Below, piece after piece: positions 59,492 to 64,000 of a DNA stretch of 64,000 nucleotides (positions within the stretch are counted from its first letter, which is position 1; each line of letters starts with the position of its first letter). The notes under the pieces are model-generated. The model worked only from the letters and a program-made list of their open reading frames with translations. It was not told where the DNA came from and did not search any database. The DNA comes from Druceiella hillmani. Its lineage: Eukaryota > Arthropoda > Insecta > Lepidoptera > Hepialidae. The translations under genes and the position numbers were made by a program. Location of the stretch: NCBI GenBank assembly GCA_039881145.1, contig JAYKKI010000076.1, positions 9,355,001-9,419,000 of the forward strand, read 5' to 3'.

Positions 59492-59499
59492 CTTTTATA
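59492..59499 (-). promoter_or_regulatory. TATA box of gene B
   Basis: TATAAAAG on the minus strand, 63-70 bp before the ATG, the same spacing as in gene A. The shared leader block cgttcttcag is at 59441-59450. Confidence 0.8.
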
Positions 59500-59713
59500 T
59501 TATTCAGTATATCTAAACGTTCTTAATACAGTGTACAAGGTTTTACGTAATAGTAACATGTTATTTTCGATCGATATCGAATCCTTAATCGTCACTGCGA
59601 CAAGTTAATTAATTTTATTTGTTATAATAAATAGCATTGATTATTGATGATATATTATAATAAATAGCATTGGTTAGTGATGACCTACTTTTTAATCGGA
59701 TATGGAAATAATA

Positions 59714-60977
59714 ACAGACTGGTCCAAAAACCCGTTAACATTTGAATCGGCAGCTGCGTCGAGCAGCGAGGGAGAGGTGGAGCCGGCGAGGTACGGAATG
59801 TTAGAACGGCCGATGGGAATTTATGGGGTGCGTTCTGCGTACGCGAGTACTATCGAAACAACGATTCTTCGACTCTAGCGCAACTAAAATTTTGCGCTCA
59901 TTACAATATGCGGCATAAAAGTAAAGCTCCATCGATTCAATCGATTAAAAAATGGGTCCAGAACTGTGAAGAAACTGGTTCAACAATAGATAAACCACAA
60001 TCTATCCGACCTAGAACATCACGGGATCCCAACACATTAGGGCGTGTTAGAGCGTCTATTCGTGAAAAACCTAGACTCTCTACTCAAAAGCGGTCTAGCG
60101 TATTAAAAGTATCCAAAACATCTTTAAACCGCATTCTACACAAGGACATTTGCATGCGTACAAAATCCAAATGGCTCAGTAGCTAAAGCCTTAAGATGCT
60201 CACAGGCTACAGTTTGCTAACGAAATGCTAGAGAGGTTCTCCAGCATTAACATTTTTTTTTCAGACGAAGCCCACTTTCACCTAAATGGACATGTGAACA
60301 GACAAAACTGCAGATATTGGAGTGACACTAATCCGAAATTGAAGCATCAAAATAGGGGTTTTATTCACCCAAGTTTACTGTATGGACAGCTTTATCAGCA
60401 AGAAGCATTATTGATCCATATTTTTATGAAGATCAAAGAGGAAACGCTGTTACAGTGAATACAAAGCGGTATATTGCCATACTACAGAATTTATTTGCTC
60501 TAGCGCTTCAGGATTTTGTCGGTTTCAGTCAACGGTCGTGGTTTCAGCAAGATGCTACAATTACAACGACTCTTTAAGTGCAGTTCGCAAAATTTTTGGT
60601 CAAAAAGTTATATCCAAAGAGGTGATATTAACTGACCACCTCGTAGCCTGGACTTATCCTTAATGGATTTTTTCCTATGGATTTTTACCTTAATAAGTAA
60701 AGTTTTAACAGCAATCCAGCGACTCTTGAGGAATTAAAGGCTCATATTTGCAAGGAAATTCAAAACATTTCCCAAAACACTTGTCAGTCGGTCATTGAAA
60801 ATTTCCACTCCAGCTTACAGCAGTGCCAAAGAAATAAAGAATTGCACATGGATGATGTAATTTATAAGAAATAAAATCCCAAATTGTGCACTTTCAGAAT
60901 AAATAAACATTTTTTCTTTCACATAAGTAGTTTTTTTATCATCGAATGGAATGTTAACGGACTTTGGACCAGCCTGT
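59714..60977 (+). mobile_element. degenerate Tc1/mariner-superfamily element (DDE_3-type)
   Basis: Terminal inverted repeats of about 35 bp: acagactggtccaaaaaccc at the left and the complement of gactttggaccagcctgt at the right. The transposase reads AFCVREYYRNNDSSTLAQLK and the rest of an N-terminal HTH (about 59830-60186). SDEAHFHLNGHVNRQNCRYW (about 60251) holds the first catalytic Asp. WFQQDAT (about 60540) holds the second, with the Gly after Asp missing. DLSLMDFFLW-like residues (about 60650) mark the third. The tail ends at TAA near 60870. Stops and frameshifts occur at 60184, around 60390 and between 60560 and 60700, so the element cannot encode a full enzyme. At 1264 bp it is near full length. 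GC is higher than in the flanks, so the invasion is relatively young. A flanking TA is clear on the right only. Confidence 0.88.
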
Positions 60978-61072
60978 ACATAAATTATAATAATTTTTTT
61001 ATTACCGATTAGCCAGATTTTATTAAGTGCAATAACTTGTAAACAGATTTAATCAAAAATACTATATAAATA

Positions 61073-61305
61073 CAGACAAAAACAATAAACACTTCTTCAT
61101 ACACTGTAAAACGTAGGTTTATTTTCTTATACCGCTTGAGTTTGCATGCTTATTGGTTTATTTAACTTATAGGAACCATATGTTTAGTGCATCCCGTACT
61201 CAATTAGTCGTGTCACCACTCAAGTCGTCTGCCCGTAACTTCATTCATCTTTTAGATAAATATCTGTGGAGAGTCAATAAATATCGGTTAATAATTATTT
61301 TGTGA
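61073..61305 (+). other. TATA box followed by a 41-codon ORF (unproven)
   Basis: TATATAAA at 61073-61080 and an initiator-like ttcata at about 61095 precede ATG 61180. The frame (MFSASRTQLVVSPLKSSARN..., HLLDKYLWRV) ends at TGA 61303-61305, and AATAAA overlaps it at about 61276. The core is GC-richer than the flanks. There is no signal peptide and no recognised family. It could be a short transcript or a repeat fragment. Confidence 0.2.
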
Positions 61306-62674
61306 CTTAATATAGCTAAGCTGAAAGACAACAGGTCGATATCAAGCAAATTATCAAAACATAATTGTTACAATCAAGTTATGTGTAAGCAGAAGCGTTA
61401 CGTTTATTTGTCCAGATAATTCTATAAATTGTGAATAACTTTTAACCATATACGGGAGAAAATGGAATTTTGCCAAAAAATGGAATTTTACTTTCAGTAA
61501 AAGTCCTAGAATATTCAAAATATTCGTACTCTTAAAATTTTCATAAAAACAAACCTATTTTTGGCTTAGGATAGATTCTTTTTAATGAAATGAAGTATTG
61601 TAATGTTTGAGTTACTATTGCATTTTTTTCTATTTTCGAAATTACTAAATTAAAGTTTCTCTCAACTTCTTCCCTTAACTGTTTACGTAATATGAAAACA
61701 ATTCTAAAATCAAGGAAGTCTCATTGTTTAAAAAAATTCCCTTTTAGAAAAAATGTAAATAATGAAATACTAACTTTTTTTAGACTTATACCTACTTATT
61801 TCAATTTTCTAAGAAATTTATTTAATTCTACTTTGATTGAACTAATAAATTTTATATCTGATGACAATTCATAAATTATGTATCAAAATATGTTACAAAT
61901 TGGAAAACCTATAAAGAAAAATAAAAAAAATAGTGAATCAAAAATTTGTGTTTCACTCAATTTATTCCTCCAACTGTTAGTTCATATGATATGAAAACAA
62001 TTTTAACATTAGGAATACAATATTATTTAAAATAATGCTCCTCTGGTATAAATTGTAAAATAATAAAACACTAATTTTTCTTGAGCTTATTTTTTCAAGT
62101 TTAAATTTTCCACGAATTATGTTTAATTCTACTTATTATACGATTAATACTTATTATAATAATATGGTAATAAATTTTAAATCAGTTGAAGAATCATAAA
62201 TTATGTATCAGAATATATTAGAAACATATATCGACACTTGTGCTACGCGGTATTTCTAGCAGCCAATTATAAGATGACAAGCAAGGCCCTGGAAGCTACC
62301 GAGTAACTTCTCCCTTTCTCACACTTACCCATAAGACTTTTTTATAACACCCATATGAAATTTAATTTGATTCTGGCAATGCCATAAAAATTTTAACCTA
62401 CCTAAAACTTATTTCCGGCATCATTTAAAACTGCGTATTCCAGGTTTTCTGGAAATGTTTAATAACTATTCAATTTGTCTGGCATACACCAATAACGTCA
62501 TATTCTAGTCTAAAATAATCAAATATATACATTAAAATATCAAAGTGTGTACACAAGAGTACTTATTTTTTTGCAACTCTTGAAGCTGCGCATTGAAAAA
62601 ATAACCGCAAACGCTTTCTTTACTAGAATTGTTATTCCCATTTTTACTAAAATAAACACGCTACCACTAAAAAT
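61306..62674. other. AT-rich DNA with an old tandem duplication
   Basis: About 61665-61915 and 61965-62225 share tatgaaaacaatt(c/t)ta, aatttattta/tgtttaattctact, (g/a)a.tcataaattatgtatca and gaatat.tta in order, indicating a diverged 250-bp tandem duplication. The plus ORF 61692-61874 is inside it and is not conserved in the second copy. A GC-richer patch at about 62230-62330 has no frame. Confidence 0.5.
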
Positions 62675-62881
62675 TTAGTTTTGTCCTGATCCTGAAATTC
62701 TGAAATATGTTCTCCATTCACCTATAATATCATCTCCATCACCCGCTCTTGGCCTATAAGTAGCACCTCCACAAGCAGAGTTTGCAAAATCGTTTTGTAA
62801 GGAGTCCCAGTAATTTTGAACGCTAAGTATAAGTAGTAACCAGAAGATATTAATTGCTTGTGTATTTATGCTGTCAATCAA
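62675..62881 (-). CDS. candidate secreted peptide (68 aa), not clearly related to genes A/B
   Basis: The minus frame begins with a short polar start (MIDSINTQAIN), then a hydrophobic run IFWLLLILSV suited to a signal peptide. The remainder is glycine-rich and polar: SACGGATYRPRAGDGDDII, GEWRTYFRISGSGQN. It has a single cysteine and ends in TAA at 62675-62677. GC content rises in the 3' half, as expected of real coding DNA. An acceptor-like gattgacag just inside the 5' end raises the possibility that the true first exon is further upstream and the listed ATG is not used. No TATA box was found at the spacing seen in genes A and B. The leader differs from theirs, so I do not place it in that family. 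Confidence 0.4.
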   Translation of the reverse strand: MIDSINTQAINIFWLLLILSVQNYWDSLQNDFANSACGGATYRPRAGDGDDIIGEWRTYFRISGSGQN

Positions 62882-63596
62882 TAAATTACGTTTAAATTGC
62901 TATTAATATCGACATTATCTAAGGTTTCAAAATTTATTGATATGTGGGTGAGCACATATGTTTAGTATTTTTGATACTCAGATTTATCAAGCCATTTTTT
63001 GCAGCATCCTACCTACAGAACACCTAACCTACAGAACATTAATCATAGGGAATAATACTTAACTGATGAATCTTCGCCTTTCTTATATGATAAATTTGTA
63101 TATGATACTTTATTAAAATCTTATACAACTTTAAAAATATATGCCCCATATTATGATATTTCAGCGCAATTTAATGTAACTTGCTGGTAGAGCTATAAAC
63201 TGCCTCAATTTACTTCGTCAATTCTTCACCCAATTGCTATGGGAATCAATTCTATGAGCATCACCTTAAAAGTTTTGTACTTCAACAAAAATCACGGACG
63301 ACATACCCTGTCAATATCACCATCGGTAACTTATGTTATCTAGCAAGTAGTGATTTGAACGTCAGCCAAATTTAACAGACGAATAAGTAGCGCAACTTCA
63401 TTATAAAAAAGTAAACTAAACACCTTACATTAAAATTTTGTGATCCTTCTTTTAAATAAATGTTATTTTTTATGTATTGATTGCTTTTTATATAAAAATC
63501 AATACGTAATAATTTCTATGGTCACTTTTATTACTAATTCGTAAGTTTTAATCAAATTTAAAGTACACAGGTGTAATAAAAATAGAATTCAATACA
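62882..63596. other. AT-rich intergenic DNA
   Basis: No supported gene. A possible minus first exon near 63235-63265 (ATGCTCATAGAATTG... with donor GG|GTGAAG) would splice in phase to the acceptor near 62870. I rate this as weak. Confidence 0.3.
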
Positions 63597-63675
63597 TATA
63601 TAAACAGGAATGTTCGTACGAAGCACCGCATCATGCCGAAAGTAGTTGTACCTCAATGAAACTTATTCTGTTTTG
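63597..63675 (+). promoter_or_regulatory. TATA box with a following short hydrophobic start, possible first exon
   Basis: TATATAAA at 63597-63604 lies 59 bp before ATG 63656, which begins MKLILFC and then stops unless spliced. The TATA-to-ATG spacing and hydrophobic start recall genes A and B. The nearest donors (gttgta, gtattt) are poor and the shared 5'UTR block is absent. Any second exon would be at or beyond the right edge of the window. Confidence 0.2.
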
Positions 63676-64000
63676 TTGTATTTAATCAATATAATGAAAT
63701 AAAAAAGACATTCCTAGTGCAAATCTTGGAGATAATTAAATACCGACCAACGAAGAGGAGCAATACCATTAATGCTCTATCAAAATTGTTTTTAAATATT
63801 GACATCATTAAAATTTCTAAAAATGATGGAATATACAGATAGGACAGTGTAAATTACACATAGTAAATTTGCCTATGAGACTTTCTTACCAGTGAATATT
63901 GTAAATGTTATATTCTACTGAATCATTATATCAGACTCTGAAGGTAGATTTTTATATCTGTGGTGTCTTTCTGTATAGCGAGCGGGAAATCTGTTCTGTG

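Overview
This window is insect-like nuclear DNA, and most of it is non-coding. It is strongly AT-rich, carries long (TA)n microsatellites every few kilobases, and contains decayed eukaryotic transposons: RTE-type LINE pieces, piggyBac, pogo/Tigger, Tc1/mariner, Helitrons and foldback elements. The few convincing genes have GT-AG introns, TATA boxes and polyadenylation signals. No rRNA, tRNA or CRISPR was recognised, and there is no bacterial gene organisation. The insect order cannot be fixed from the sequence alone.

The best host-gene signal is a small family of two-exon secreted-peptide genes. Gene A (42087-42889, +, 53 aa) and gene B (56992-59429, -, 56 aa) share a TATA box about 70 bp before the ATG. 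They also share a 5'UTR block, a tiny first exon of 5-6 codons, a phase-1 intron after GCA-A, and an aligned signal peptide ending GLSTQ. The predicted mature peptides differ except for Tyr-rich C-termini. A third, broken member (14253-14400, +) keeps exon 2 in register with gene A but has a stop codon in the signal peptide. A possible unrelated secreted peptide lies at 62675-62881 (-), and several weaker small-ORF or exon candidates are listed with low confidence.

The second notable item is a hairpin repeat found eight times. It is a long inverted repeat with a 40-bp tail at one end only. Two full copies (10630-10793 and 50138-50465) are flanked by exact 13-bp direct repeats. One copy sits inside the intron of gene A.

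Layout: 0-1 kb, LINE fragment and hairpin copy; 4.2-4.7 kb, divergent tandem repeat, related to 28.2-28.7 kb; 5.5-6.6 kb, collapsed piggyBac transposase; 9-9.8 kb, minisatellite between duplicated flanks; 10.6-15.8 kb, hairpin copy, GC-rich exon candidate, inverted repeat pair enclosing a Helitron end and the peptide pseudogene; 17.3 kb and 56.2 kb, two Helitrons with both termini; 25-36 kb, Helitron-type dispersed repeats and a LINE 3' tail; 42-43 kb, gene A; 45-51 kb, hairpin copies, two 80-bp MITEs and palindromes; 53-54 kb, pogo-like transposase remnant; 56.9-59.5 kb, gene B with a tandem duplication in its intron; 59.7-61 kb, degenerate Tc1/mariner element; 61-64 kb, duplicated AT-rich DNA and weak peptide candidates.
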